Positions 22,409-34,039 of a DNA stretch of 64,000 nt are shown in pieces. Below the pieces are notes generated by a model. That model was given only the letters and a program-made list of their open reading frames with translations, did no database searches and was not told the origin of the DNA. The DNA is taken from the NCBI RefSeq assembly GCF_000764305.2, contig NW_025941473.1, positions 56,984-120,983 on the forward strand, written 5' to 3'. This DNA comes from Hyalella azteca. Its lineage: Eukaryota; Arthropoda; Malacostraca; Amphipoda; Hyalellidae. Numbering within the stretch: the stretch's first letter is position 1; the number at the start of each line of letters is the position of its first letter. Made by a program: the position numbers and the translations under genes.

Positions 22409-22837
22409 TAATCACCACCACGAATGCTCACCCAGCATAACAGCGATCTAATCACCGCCACGTATGCTCACCCAGCACAACAACGATCTAATCACCGTCA
22501 CGTATACTCATCCAGCACAACAATGATCTAATCACCGCCACGTATGCTCACCCAGCACAACAACGATCTAATCGCCGCCACGTATGCTCACCCAGAACAA
22601 CAACGATCTAATCACCGCCACGTATACTCATCCAGCACAACAACGATCTAATCACCGCCACGTATGCTCACCCAGGACAACAACGATCAAATCACCGCCA
22701 CGTATGCTCATCCAGCACAACAACGATCTAATCGCCGCCACGTATGCTCACCCGGGCCAGCAGTACACGATCTAATCACCGCCACGTATGCTCACTCAAC
22801 AAACAACGATCAAATCACCGCCACGTATACTCACCCA
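22409..22837 (-). repeat. 40-bp minisatellite that repeats the globin exon's donor site
   Basis: About ten units of 40 bp (starts at 22409, 22449, 22489 and so on, with one 44-bp and one 39-bp variant near 22729-22810). On the transcribed strand each unit carries CTGGGTGAGCATACGTGGC or a close variant. The array ends exactly at the globin exon, where the same words form the real splice donor (TTCTGG then GTGAGTATACGTGG). About seven units keep a GTGAGC donor. Three have CTGGATGAG and have lost it. The array arose by duplication of the exon-intron junction sequence. Confidence 0.93.
22829..22834 (-). promoter_or_regulatory. 5' splice site of the globin G7.0 intron
   Basis: Minus-strand GTGAGT immediately after the TGG (Trp) codon that ends exon 2. 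It is the only unit of the adjacent array with GTGAGT in the full TTCTGG context. Confidence 0.88.
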
Positions 22838-23066
22838 GAAGTATTCCTTCTTAAAGCCAGGTATCTTGACGTGCGAGCCGCCAATTTGGTGCAGGAGGTC
22901 GAAGAAGAAGTCGACGTTGTCCATGGCGCGGATGCCCTCGTCGATGGAGCTCATGACAACAGTCGCGTGCTCCGCTAACTCCAGAGACTCGGCTTGTTCG
23001 TCCGGGGTTTTGAGTTCCCGGAACTTAACGAAGAGCGACAACAGCTCCGCGTTGCGCTCGAACAAC
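22835..23066 (-). CDS. globin, middle exon (end of helix B to helix F)
   Basis: Haem-binding core of a globin of the invertebrate globin X/neuroglobin-like group. Numbering from the Arg at the 5' edge (B12), Phe12 is CD1 and Phe15 is CD4 (LLSLFVKF), His33 is the distal E7 (LELAEHATVV), and His65 is the proximal F8 (IGGSHVKIPGF). Up to E7 the spacing equals human beta-globin with no gap. The exon most likely starts at 23066 with a single G completing the Arg codon (intron B12.2, acceptor GCCGGCAG) and ends after Trp77 at 22835 (intron G7.0, phase 0). Both are the classic globin intron positions. The open frame continues upstream for five codons (RHYAG) to a TAA, so an acceptor some 15 bases earlier is possible. 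Oxygen binding, sensing or redox roles are usual for the group. Hexacoordination is likely but not shown. The exon for helices A-B was not found. Confidence 0.94.
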
Positions 23067-23094
23067 CTGCCGGCATAGTGGCGCTTCAGTTAAT

Positions 23095-25832
23095 GATTTT
23101 CAATGATATGGAAATAACGAGTGACTCGGAGTGAAGGTGCGCATGCAGAAATTCAGAGAAAAATATTACACGTTAAGATTACGAAAATTGAGGAATTATA
23201 ATAATTAATTAAGCTAATTTTTTCATTAAAAAAATAATGAATATATAATATTCATGGTTTTTTCATTAATTGAATATTCCGGCTAGCATTACAGTTAAGG
23301 GCGGAAGAGACGAAACAAACAATACGTCATTATATAGTAATACGTCCGAGAATATACCATGCACTAGCTGGAATTTGATTACGGAAACAATGCGCTTGTG
23401 CATCCAGGAATAAAATAGATAAAAAATTATCTGAATTTTATTTTGTAAGTGGATATTGGCCGCTATGCTATGCAAACCAAATGATTGTGACATTATAAAT
23501 CAAATTCTCAACCTCTGGTTATTCTGAAAAAGTTTGATTCAATTCTGCAATGAGCTGGAACTTTATGAGCTGCCTACTATCAACGTCTTATATCAAGAAG
23601 CAGAACAAAGGCAAAATTTTTAGCTCTGAAAACAATCCAATATAAAATCCGAATGAAATATCACTGCGCAGCATGCCAGCTTTCGGCTTGTCACATCGTG
23701 GAGACTGCGAGAATAAAAATGCATGGCAGCTCGTAAGTCATGTGAAAAAATTTATATGAGCATTCGTTAAAGCCGTAACTCCAGAGGAACTTACAGCCAT
23801 TGACCGTAAATGTCTCATTTCGCATGCAAAACGTGGGTTGAACCTAATTTTTTGTCCTCTTGAATCACGCGCGTATTTCCATGACACTTTTGGAGCTCTC
23901 AGCCAAATGGAAAAAATGAAGAATATCTTCCATAGTCTTGAAGTATCACTAAAAATTACGACAGCGATAGCATTTTCTCGTCCAACAAAAGCAAATTTTA
24001 AATGAAAAGTTAATATCTGTGAATAATAGGCAATAAACGTACATATGAAGAAAAGAAGAAGTAACCTAATTTCAAATATTCATGTACATGGACTCAACCT
24101 AAGACTGTCGTATCAAATTTAACCGTCGATTAAAATAATTAGTGATTATATGTAAGTAATTAGTATTATTAATATTCTCAAAAATAATAATGTTTGACCC
24201 TTTAATGTTATTTTTTTCCGTGAAAAATTTACCCAAAATTATTCGCCTATTCAAAGATGAATAGGCGGATAATTCGTGGACAACTCGTGTTTGTTGAAAA
24301 CATTTTGCGGAAAACGTGTGAAGATTTTCCCGTGTGTTCACTCTAGGCACTTTCAGACGCTTCCATTTGTACGGTTGTGGTAGTTTTCTTCAGTGTCTTT
24401 ATGTTCGTTGCAGACGTAGTCTCATAACGATGCAATCTCATGTTGTTAATCATATCTTGGTTTTCTCCCAATAATTTGGTAAGTGCTATAGAAATGGAAT
24501 TACTGATTCAAATGTAATGACTAATGATCAAGTGACTCTGTACTTGTGACTTTCCGCAACGTTCTAAAGCTTAATTGTATACTGTTTCTCTGACAGAAAC
24601 TGTTTGCAAGCACGAAAAGCGTCACAATTGTTCCCCAAAGTAGATCACTACGGAAGGAATTTACATATGTTCGTTTATTCCGTCGCTGAATGTGCTTTCA
24701 AGTAATTGTTTCATTTAGATTCGGGCCGCCGTCACGCCGATCTCCTGAATTTTTCAGTTCCGCTATACAGCACTTAAATGACGCTTTTATTAAAGATATC
24801 TACATAAAAATGATGCTTATTGGTAATTTGTTCAATGAATTAACACGAATAACTTCAAGGGAAAACTCTGATTTAAATGTAGTACTTTCGAAGGACACTA
24901 TTTTCACCTGAGCCAAACCACAAAATAAAATAAAATAAGTGCGCTAAAACCGCCATGAGATAAATGACACAATACACCAATTAATTGCTTCTCCCACGCT
25001 TAAATGGTGGCATTAATTTTAAGGAAGATCTCGGCTCGACTTCAGTCGCCGCGCTATATGTTGGACAACAAATTCCGCGGCAGCCACATCTTGTGCGGCG
25101 AAGAGCGACCATGCATGCATTAAGGCTGTAGGCGTGCGCAGCTCGCACTGCTTAATGGCGAGCGCGCTATCGCAATTGTCATTAATTTTGCATAAAATAA
25201 AGGACGCACCATCAGTGTCTGTTATTGATGTGCCGAGGACTTTTCATCATGTTTGTGTTTTTGATTTGCACTCCATATCTCACTATATGTTATATGTACG
25301 AGATGCTTTTGAAATCGAAATGCTAGTCGACCTCATCTATGAGTAGATTGAGTACCGTATACCCTCCTTCAGGCATGAATAGAATGTGAACAATGGAATT
25401 GGAAACAACGACTGGTATAAGCAAATTCTTTGTTTTTGTTAACTCAACAACTAAACTGATTGAATAAATCAATGAAATACTTCGTAGAAACATTTAAGTT
25501 CAGAAGATGAAAACAAAATGCAATGGAAAACCCAAAGCGCATGATAAATATTTTGACCAAAGCGGGTTCTTCAGTCTGCAATGAAGTCGTTTGAACTTGA
25601 ACTTTCAATACCAAGTAAAAAACTCGAGTTGTTTTTGAGTGAGGTGGGTTTTATTCAGTCTTCGAATGAAGATTTTTCTCCGAGCCTCGCAATTATGGAG
25701 AGTAATTGAAGGCTTGCCTCTTGCAGTTTCTCCGGAGCGCGATCAAGCAATCGAAGACGAAGCATTCCGATGGCAGGCGAGGTATTTCACTGTCTCGCTA
25801 TTGGAGCCATAAAGTTGCCTTCCCTAGTGGAT
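23095..25832. other. no supported gene; probable globin intron 1 or upstream DNA
   Basis: AT-rich, with short unrelated open frames. Donor-like sites (e.g. 23785, 24905) were read in the phase needed to join the globin exon, and none codes for a globin A-B helix. Confidence 0.6.
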
Positions 25833-26332
25833 AACAAAGACGGGGAAGAAGGTAAAGACTCTGAAGCACTAACAAAGACGGGGAGGACAGAGGAGGCTCT
25901 CAAGCACTAACAAAGACGGGGAGGACAGAGGAGGCTCTCAAGCACTAACAAAGACGGGGAGGACAGAGGAGGCTCTCAAGCACTAACAAGACGGGGAGGA
26001 CAGAGGAGGCTCTCAAGCACTAACAAAGACGGGGAGGACAGAGAAGGCTCTCAAGCACTAACAAAGACGGGGAGGACAGAGAAGGCTCTCAAGCACTAAC
26101 AAAGACGGTAAGAAAGTAAGAGGTCTTCAGCGCTAACAAATAACGGGGAGAAAAGTGAAGGCTCTCAAGCACTAACAAAGACGCAGAGGAAAGTGAAGGC
26201 TCTCAAGCACTAACAAAGACGTTGAAGAAAGTATAAAGGCTCTCAAGCACTATAACAAAGAGAGGGAAGAAAGCAAGAGCTATCAAGAATTAACGAAGAC
26301 GCAGAGGAAAGTAAAGGCTCTCAACAAAGGTG
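25833..26332. repeat. 38-bp minisatellite, about 12 units
   Basis: Unit based on AACAAAGACGGGGAGGACAG followed by AGGAGGCTCTCAAGCACT. The central units are nearly identical, and those from about 26110 onward diverge and vary in length. Confidence 0.92.
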
Positions 26333-26339
26333 TTCGGAT

Positions 26340-27180
26340 AAATAGAATTTAATCTGCCAGGACGCCATGCATGCAGCCCCAGATGAGAGTCTGTGTCCGC
26401 TGGATGATCTCTCGACGTTTAATTGGAACGCAAATGAGATCAGCAGCTCTGCCCGCCATCGCCTGCATCGATCAAATGATCAATCAATGAATCGCAAAAT
26501 GGTTCCCTTAGGAGATGAAGTTTAATGCGTCACATTAATTTTTAGAGCCTTGAAACAATCGGTGAAGTTTGAATTTGACTCACGCCTGAACAACTGAAAG
26601 GTCATGAAGGTTCGCGTTGTTAAGTCGACAACAGAAAATTCGGAAATCTTCGACTGAATCATTAAAAATATCTGTCAATGAATTTGATTGTTTATTAAAT
26701 TAATTGAACTTTAAAAACGCGTGTAAGAACAGAAAAAATGTCTGGAGCAATAAATGTAACTATATAAAGCTTTGAAAAACAATAATTTTAAAGGATATTT
26801 CCTTTACTAAGTCAATTCAGTCAGATAAATAAGATTTAACCGATACTTTTGAATAAAAGAAGAACAAACGGCTTAGGTCATCCCAGGTAGCAGCCCAGCA
26901 AATATGGAGCGTTTCCAAGAAGTTCATCTTTCGTTCGTCTCTGAACCTCATCCAATTTGACAAGATTTCGAGATTCCACTTAAGGTGCATTTGAGAGCTA
27001 AGGGCATTGTGGAAATAGCCTTAGTAAAGACGGCCATCCTGGTTCAAGAATTACTAACTTTCAATCGAAAATCTTGAAATCTGGTCACGCAAGCTAGATC
27101 ATGCAATACGGGCTCAGCAATGCCATGCAGATTCAGAGTTATTTGCAACGCTGTGGCTGCATCCATACTTTATACTAATT
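26340..27180. other. no supported gene
   Basis: A somewhat GC-richer patch at 26360-26480 is open for 39 codons on the minus strand but has no usable donor or recognisable product. The rest is AT-rich. Confidence 0.55.
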
Positions 27181-27181
27181 T

Positions 27182-27448
27182 TGTCTTTGGACAGTCACAC
27201 GCGTCACGAGAACGCGCAGGTTGACTGTAAGACACTTGCAAGCTTACAAAGGCTGTTGAGAACGACACCATGTCTTTGGACAGTCACACGCGTCATGAGA
27301 ACGCGCAGGTTGACTGTAAGACACTTGCAAGCTTACAAAGGCTGTTGAGAACGACACTATGTCTTTGGACAGTCACACGCGTCACGAGAACGAGCAGGCT
27401 GACTGTAAGACACTTGCAAGCTTACAAAGGCTGTTGAGAACGACACCA
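27182..27448. repeat. 89-bp tandem repeat, three units
   Basis: Units start at 27182, 27271 and 27360 with TGTCTTTGGACAGTCACACG and differ at only a few positions. Each contains the words CACGCGTCACGAGAACG and GCAAGCTTACAAAGG. Confidence 0.95.
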
Positions 27449-27449
27449 G

Positions 27450-30400
27450 TGCGCGCAGTTCCCCAAACAGAAGCTGCGTGTCTATAAACATCCCGGGCTC
27501 TGCAATTGAGGTAACCAGTGGGCAGCTGGCACGATATAATGTAGTCATAATGAAGCGGTATAATGCAATAAACTGCAGCTTCATATGGCCGATCGAAGAA
27601 GCAGCTCGTCTAGTCACACTTATGGCTTTGAACAACGCAAAGCACCAACTGAATAAGCAGTAAGCTAACCTCGCATAAGATGAAAAACCCTAACTCTACT
27701 CTTTATAGTGGCAGTCATATAATGGTTAAAGTAAATGGTTTACCAGATAGAATATCTTGCTCGTTGTTACTCACAAGCCACGAACCGTGACAAGTCACAC
27801 CTGAACAGCGGACACAGCCTGATATTTATTACAATATGAAGAGGATACCTACAAAATATACGTAGTATTTACTCACCTAGTGACATAGAGTAATAAAAAA
27901 CATATTTATTAACCATCACTATATAAGAAGCCGTTAGGGAATATATTGATCGCGCCTAAGGCAAACTGTAAGTAAAATAATAGTAATTAATCACGCAACT
28001 TCTACGTGAAAAATCAAGAACCGAATGTTGACGCGAGGAATCGCCAGAATGCATTCTACTGCCGTCGTTTGTTGACCAACGAGTCCGCGTTGCGGCGTAG
28101 CAAAGAAAGTTAGCAAGGTAATTTATTTCGTGGCACTCGGACCTGCAAACTCGTTTAGGCATTTTTAAAGAGTCCTTTGGTCTCGCTAATGGGCTAAAAT
28201 TGAGGTCTGACTGCGCGCCAAATGAATTATTGGCGTCTGATCCGCGGCCTGCAGACCGGATCGGATTTTTACACGTAATAAGAGGAAAGTGTGTGTGGCG
28301 AAAAAGTTTTACAAGAGAATACGGATAACTATTGATATCTGTGCTAGAAAACAATCTACAAATAAGTTTTTCTCGTAATAAGAAATATGAATGACAAGTG
28401 GCAGTATGTAAAATTTGTAATTAAAAAACATTAATAACATAAAAACGGCGGTAGAATTGGTTAGTAAGTCGAGCATAAAAAAAAGCTTGGTTCTATAAAA
28501 ACAAATTTTCGCTTATAGCTTATACATCAGAACTTCAAAGCGAGTATGGACGATGAAAAAATAAAATTAACACAAACATAAAATCTCAGCCGCGGAATAA
28601 AATACTCAATTTTCTTTGCAACATACAGCGATTTTCTATTGCAAACTTACATAGCTAAAAGAATTTTGATAATTGAACTCGCGCAAAACATTTTTCTTTC
28701 ATTGAATATTCGCGACGAATAATAAATTTATACTTTTACTCAAGCGGTCTCGACTAAAGTGGTTTGATTATTTGTTTCAAAAAGCAATTACATAGTAGAA
28801 GATACCTGCATTTTTCGGCGAAATATAAACTGTTAGGATGGAAATGCAACGAGTTTTTTTCACGAGAAGCCCTATATCCAGACACAAGTGAGCAGTTCGC
28901 CCCTGTAGAGGCTGTAATGCGACGTTTACATTCTAAAATAAAAGCTGGTTCAGAGCCAGCCAGCTGCCAAACAGCATTTGTTTGGCAACCATAAACGGCG
29001 TGTTTTTTTTGTGAGGACAAATGTCGTGGTCGGTGGTCAAATATTTTCATTTTCTGAACAGCGTAAAAGTGTCTGCTTAGCACTAGAGCGCAAAAACAAG
29101 CCTCCCGAAAGAAATTAAAGGACTTAAGCAGCTCTGTGTTTATCAGGACAAGAAAGACGTACCGTCACTGTCTCACACAACGTCCGGAAGACGTAAATTT
29201 GTATGACGACTTAGTTGGAAGTGGACGATGCATTATCACCATGACAGTTACAGGACTCATCGGACACAGTGCGAAGAATGAATAGCGACGCTGTTCTTTA
29301 AAATTCGATTTCATAGATGAACATTTTGGCAACCAATGAAAAACAATCCTTAATTGAGCATACGTTGCAATTGTTACGGCCATTGCGAGAGTGAACCGGA
29401 TAATTTTTTTTGCATTTGATTCACCTGCTCTTGAATCACAAACGCTACTTTGCAATAATAATTAATCGACTGACTTGAAGGAAAAATTTCATTTCTTCTG
29501 GGAACCGTCGGAGTTTTTGCGGTTAATCATTAAGGGCTTTCCGAGTGTGAAGTTAATGAGAAAGAAATGTTACTGTCGTATCGTGGGAATAAAGTTTGCA
29601 CTGCATTAATTAAGTTTATGAAATCAAAGGAACATTTCAGTGAAGACAAATCGTACTCCTTGAATTTAAGGCAATGCAGAGAGAAGAATCTTGCAATGGC
29701 CGTGAGTAAAGGCGTAGAGAAAACTAATTTTCTTGATTGCTTTGGTGGAGGACGGATTTATGGGGTCGTTGGCGAATAACTCTGCCGAAATGCAAATGTG
29801 ATCGAGGATTTTCTTACTTTTCGTTGAACCTGTTTTTGTTCAGGGAAAATGATGATCCTAATTAAAGCTTTATGGTAATAAATTAACTGTAAACTTTAAT
29901 AAACAGCAGAGAAACTTTAGCTTCATTTCCAATTAAAGATCAAATTAGAAGCTATATTATAAGCACAGCGTTCAATGATTACACGAACGCCAGAATCAAA
30001 TGAGGCAAACATCCAAGATCTTTTCTTAGAAGCATTCAAGACCGCTGCAGTTTGCGAACATAAGTAACGAATCAATTAGTTAATTCTATATTGTTCTTTT
30101 ATCTTCAATTTCAATTATCAAAAAATTAGTTGCTACACAGAATTTTATTCAGTAATGTCAATGTGATATTCAAAGCGTAAGCATCATGTATGGCATCCAC
30201 CATCGTTAAAAAAATCTAGAATACTTTTTTTTGCCAATTAGAAAAATATCGAAGAAAATTTTTGCCAGTTCAATTATCAAAAAATCACTGTAGACGACTG
30301 CAGTTAAAATATTGTAAGCGCCATAATTATGAAGTATCAGTATTTACTATGCTCATTTAGGTGATATTGACACATATTTAGGACCAAATACTGACCTCTC

Positions 30401-31620
30401 ATCATTCGGCTATGATTTCAGTGCGGTAATGAGGTAAATATGAAGGCCGTCGGGAACGTCGAAATGTTAATTGGTTCGGTCAATATGGAGCAGCGAGGCT
30501 GTCTGGCTTGGCACGTGCGAGCTTCGTTTTAAGTTATTATGTTGCGAGGCGAGCAGCACAAGATAGTATGCAGAATATAGCAACAATTTACTTGAACTTA
30601 ATGATTCATAACTTTAGACAATTTTGCCGTTGAAGTGCTTGAGTTGCATCAAATTTTCGAAGAATTATTATTAAAGCTTGAGTCTAATGCACCATTCTAT
30701 GATTTTCCATAAATTTGAAAAAAGTTAACAATTTAAGGTGTTTCATATGTCTATTCAAGCTAAATAAAAACTATTACACAACGCGTAGTCACGTTTCAGA
30801 AGAGAATTAATCGGTAATAACTTTGCCAAGAAAGTTTATTTTCCTTTAGCAAGCAAAACTCGGACGACGGGAAATTCCCGCTTGGGCGTAGTGAAGCGCA
30901 ATATAATCTTTCTATTTACAATAAGAGATACATAATTTATTAACCCGGAAGACTTGATATGATTCTCCTGACATTGTTAAGAAATCACGGCACTTGAATT
31001 AGCCATAGTTATAAACTACGACCAAAAAGTGAATGTAAGAATGGAAAAATTGAATAATTGCTAAAGAAATGAAGGTATAAATATAAATTGAGAGCGTATT
31101 TCACAGCGAAAAATATAATCCGTTCATATTTTTGTCATACAGTCGATATAAATCTAGGACTTTTTTTCTAATCTGCAACTTTAAACTTAGATATCTCAGA
31201 GCCCTTAGAGTTATAGATAAAGGAAATAGTAGCCTACAAACTGGAAACAACAACAACAGGAAATAGTAGAGACTAGCGTCTGCTCAAGTAGCCAGTTCAC
31301 TGCTAAGTTTCCAGACCGACTAATTCATAACTCATTGTAGCTCAGAACTCTTTCTAGTTAATGCTTGAGGTTATATTCAATACGCGCTATGAAAAAGCAA
31401 GTTTTTTCGAGTATTCTTACCATGCTCAGATTACCTTTAAGAGTAGAGTCATCTTCAATGATCAAAAATCTGAGAAATCAACATGAAATTGTGAACACAA
31501 ACTGTATTATTTCAAACGTTTTACTCGAGTCCGTGGGGAATAAGAATAACATCTCTAGACTTAAGTAACATGACGTGCATCTGGTCGATCTGGAGGACAG
31601 ACTACTTCATATTGGATTAT
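27450..31620. other. no supported gene
   Basis: Open frames of 60-132 codons (27956-28354 minus, 28754-29083 minus, 29567-29779 plus and others) lack domains and splice context, and several overlap on opposite strands. No transposon ends were recognised. Confidence 0.55.
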
Positions 31621-31721
31621 GGGCGAGCCTTCTTATTATAAGCTTTAGGTGACCTTTCTCAAAACAAAATACAAGCGAGCCTTCTCGTTACAAGCTGTAT
31701 AGGCAAGTTTTCTCATTAAAA

Positions 31722-31930
31722 CCTACATATAGGTGACCCTTCTCAATGGAAGCTATTATTTTGTGGAGGAATCTCATTAAAACATTAAATCCTACATATA
31801 GCTAGGTGACCCTTCTCAATGGAAGCTATTATTTTGTCGAGGAATCTCATTAAAACATTAAATCCTACATATAGGTGACCCTTCTTAATGGAAGCTATTA
31901 TTTTGTCGAGGAATCTCATTAAAAACAATT
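31722..31930. repeat. tandem repeat of about 70 bp, three units plus degenerate ones
   Basis: Units start at CCTACATATAGGTGACCCTT (31722), 31791 and 31864. More diverged relatives, sharing 'GAGCCTTCTC' and 'AAGCT', extend upstream to about 31625. Confidence 0.88.
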
Positions 31931-31934
31931 GTCG

Positions 31935-33625
31935 TGTCTCCTCGTTGAAAACTATATGTTATAACTCTTCTCAGCATAAAGTTAAAGCAAGCCTCCTAAC
32001 AAAACAATAGGCCGTTTTTTAATAGAAATTAAAGACGAGACTAAAGACGAGAGAAATTACTACCTATTGAGACCTGGTCTTATGCACACGCAATAAGACA
32101 ACTACTAAGCAGAAAGTCAAAATTTCATGGCTTCTCGTGCAACTTGTAAGATAAATTGTGAAAGGAATTCTGGAAATTCAGATTCAATTACTGCAAGAGA
32201 CATTTACTGCAAAAAATTCAGATACATTTTCCATGCAAGAGACTTGCTCAAGAGAAGTTGCATGTGAGCCATTTAACATCAAACATTGGAGTATATCTTA
32301 AAAAACTACCCATTTGCATATCATTTTATGCTCAAAATTTGCCCGCTCTATATGGAAGCTATTTGTTTGGCAATTACTCTGAGTGGACGAATTTAGATTT
32401 GCATGAGGGGCAGAAACTCTTGGTTCCAATCAGCATCGAGAAGGTTTGTTTTTTTTAGTATTCCAGAGATGCTCTTGGTCACGGAAGATCAGCAAAAACC
32501 AACACGTCACGTAACGCGATACCGCTGCGCCGGATTTGTTCGGAGGCTCATTATAGGACGCAGCGATGAAGCTGGACGATAATAGAATGCTTTCTGGGTC
32601 TAGGAGGGATCACAAAATACAGAGATAAAACGGAGGCACTAGGTATGGTCGTATCGTGGTTGTAGGAAGTGCGAGAAGAATGTTTAAACTAAATTTTGCA
32701 TATACTTGATTTTCATAGAGGTTTCTGCTCACAATAAAAGTTTCCGTATAAAATTGAGAGTTTATGAGAAACGCATTTCAGATATCTTATCGCATTTCAC
32801 CTCGTATATCACATTTGTGCCTAGAAATTAAGTACTGCATGAACAAAGCAACAACAATATATTTACTCAGCAAAAATGTTTCAACTCGGAAATTTTAAAC
32901 ACGCAAAATGAAGAGTTGAAGATTGTGTCAGATTTCTTTGGCATGGAGCCCATCTTTGTAATTTATGAACACCAGAATTATCAATGCATAAATTGAAGAT
33001 AAAATTTTCATGTACGTTTTGTAAAAACCTAAGAAGTAATGTTTCTTCCTCCATACCCTGACGGTGGCAATCAAATTAGCATCTTAAGTAAAAATTCAAC
33101 AAAGGCATCGACATTGGAAATTATACGTGAAGAAGCTGCGATGTGAAGCGTAAAAGCCATCACTCACTGTATTTTCTTGCCGTTCAATCCCCCCTTTCAG
33201 CCAAACTCAATCTGTATGCAGATGGAGAAGTCAGTTTGTGCATACGAAGAGGCAAACACTTTCTCGTGAGTCGTACAGAGAAATTTAAGCCGACTATCGA
33301 TGGCCGCTTTTTCTTTGATTGCTATCGTCATCTAATTGAGCTATGCCGTGCAATTGAGATGCAGATGTGATGCATCACGAATCTTCAATAAAAACCATGC
33401 AGCTACTGACATATGAGTATCGACGATAAATGATTATATTCGATTATTAGCCTGGAAATGGTGAATTAGAGCAAGACTTTTTGAATCATTTGACATAATC
33501 CGCAAGGTAGAGAAAATTTCATAATAAAAATAGCACTTGCTACACAATATAAATCTGACATACTGTATCTGAATGCTTGAATACTGAATAGTTTGATTAC
33601 TACGAAACTACTCACCAATTTAGAT
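31935..33625. other. no supported gene
   Basis: Two open frames look slightly more coding-like than the rest: 32258-32458 (contains LPALYGSYLFGNYSEW) and 33143-33370 (contains RTEKFKPTIDGRFFF). Neither has clear splice sites or a secure family match. Confidence 0.5.
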
Positions 33626-33630
33626 CCGTG

Positions 33631-33724
33631 AGGCAGCAACTGCCCACCTAGCTAGATACTAACGGGAGGCAGCAACTGCCCACCTAGCTAGATACTAACG
33701 GGAGGCAGCAACTGCCCACCTAGC
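33631..33724. repeat. 36-bp tandem repeat, nearly three units
   Basis: AGGCAGCAACTGCCCACCTA starts at 33631, 33667 and 33703. The third unit is cut short by the inverted array that follows. Confidence 0.93.
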
Positions 33725-33725
33725 A

Positions 33726-34035
33726 CAGGGAGCGTTTGTTTCAAGCGTTACTTGTTTCCAGGGAGTGTTTGTTTCAAGCGTTACTTGTTTCCAGGGAGTG
33801 TTTGTTTCAAGCGCTACTTGTTTTCAGGGAGCGTTTGTTTCAAGCGTTACTTGTTTTCAGGGAGCTTTTCATTCAAGCGTTACCTGTTTCCAGGGGACGG
33901 TTGTTTCAAGCCCCTGAAAACAAGTAACGCTTGCAACAAAGGCTCCCTGAAAACAAGTAGCGCTTGCAACAAAGGCTCCATGGAAACAAGTAGCGCTTGC
34001 AACAAACGCTCCCTGGAAACAAGTGACGCTTGACT
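33726..34035. repeat. 33-bp minisatellite arranged as an inverted array
   Basis: Six units in one orientation (GTTTGTTTCAAGCGTTACTT, 33726-33912) are followed directly by four units of the same sequence reversed (AACAAGTAACGCTTGCAACA, 33913-34035). The halves can pair into a hairpin about 120 bp long. Because 33 is divisible by three, frames stay open and encode an 11-residue period, but this is a by-product. Confidence 0.95.
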
Positions 34036-34039
34036 AAAT

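Noticed and set aside
25833..26332. Regular direct repeats considered as a CRISPR array (also 22409-22837 and 33726-34035)
   Set aside because: No unique spacers between units, eukaryotic context, no cas genes. These are plain minisatellites.
26350..26480. 39-codon minus frame (contains LICVPIKRREIIQRTQTL) considered as globin exon 1
   Set aside because: No Trp at the expected position, ends in a stop, no GT donor in phase 2.
32258..32458. Open frame with ALYGSYLFGN, reminiscent of a motif in hedgehog-interacting protein/sorbosone dehydrogenase-type propellers
   Set aside because: A match of about seven residues only, with no splice sites and no neighbouring propeller repeats.
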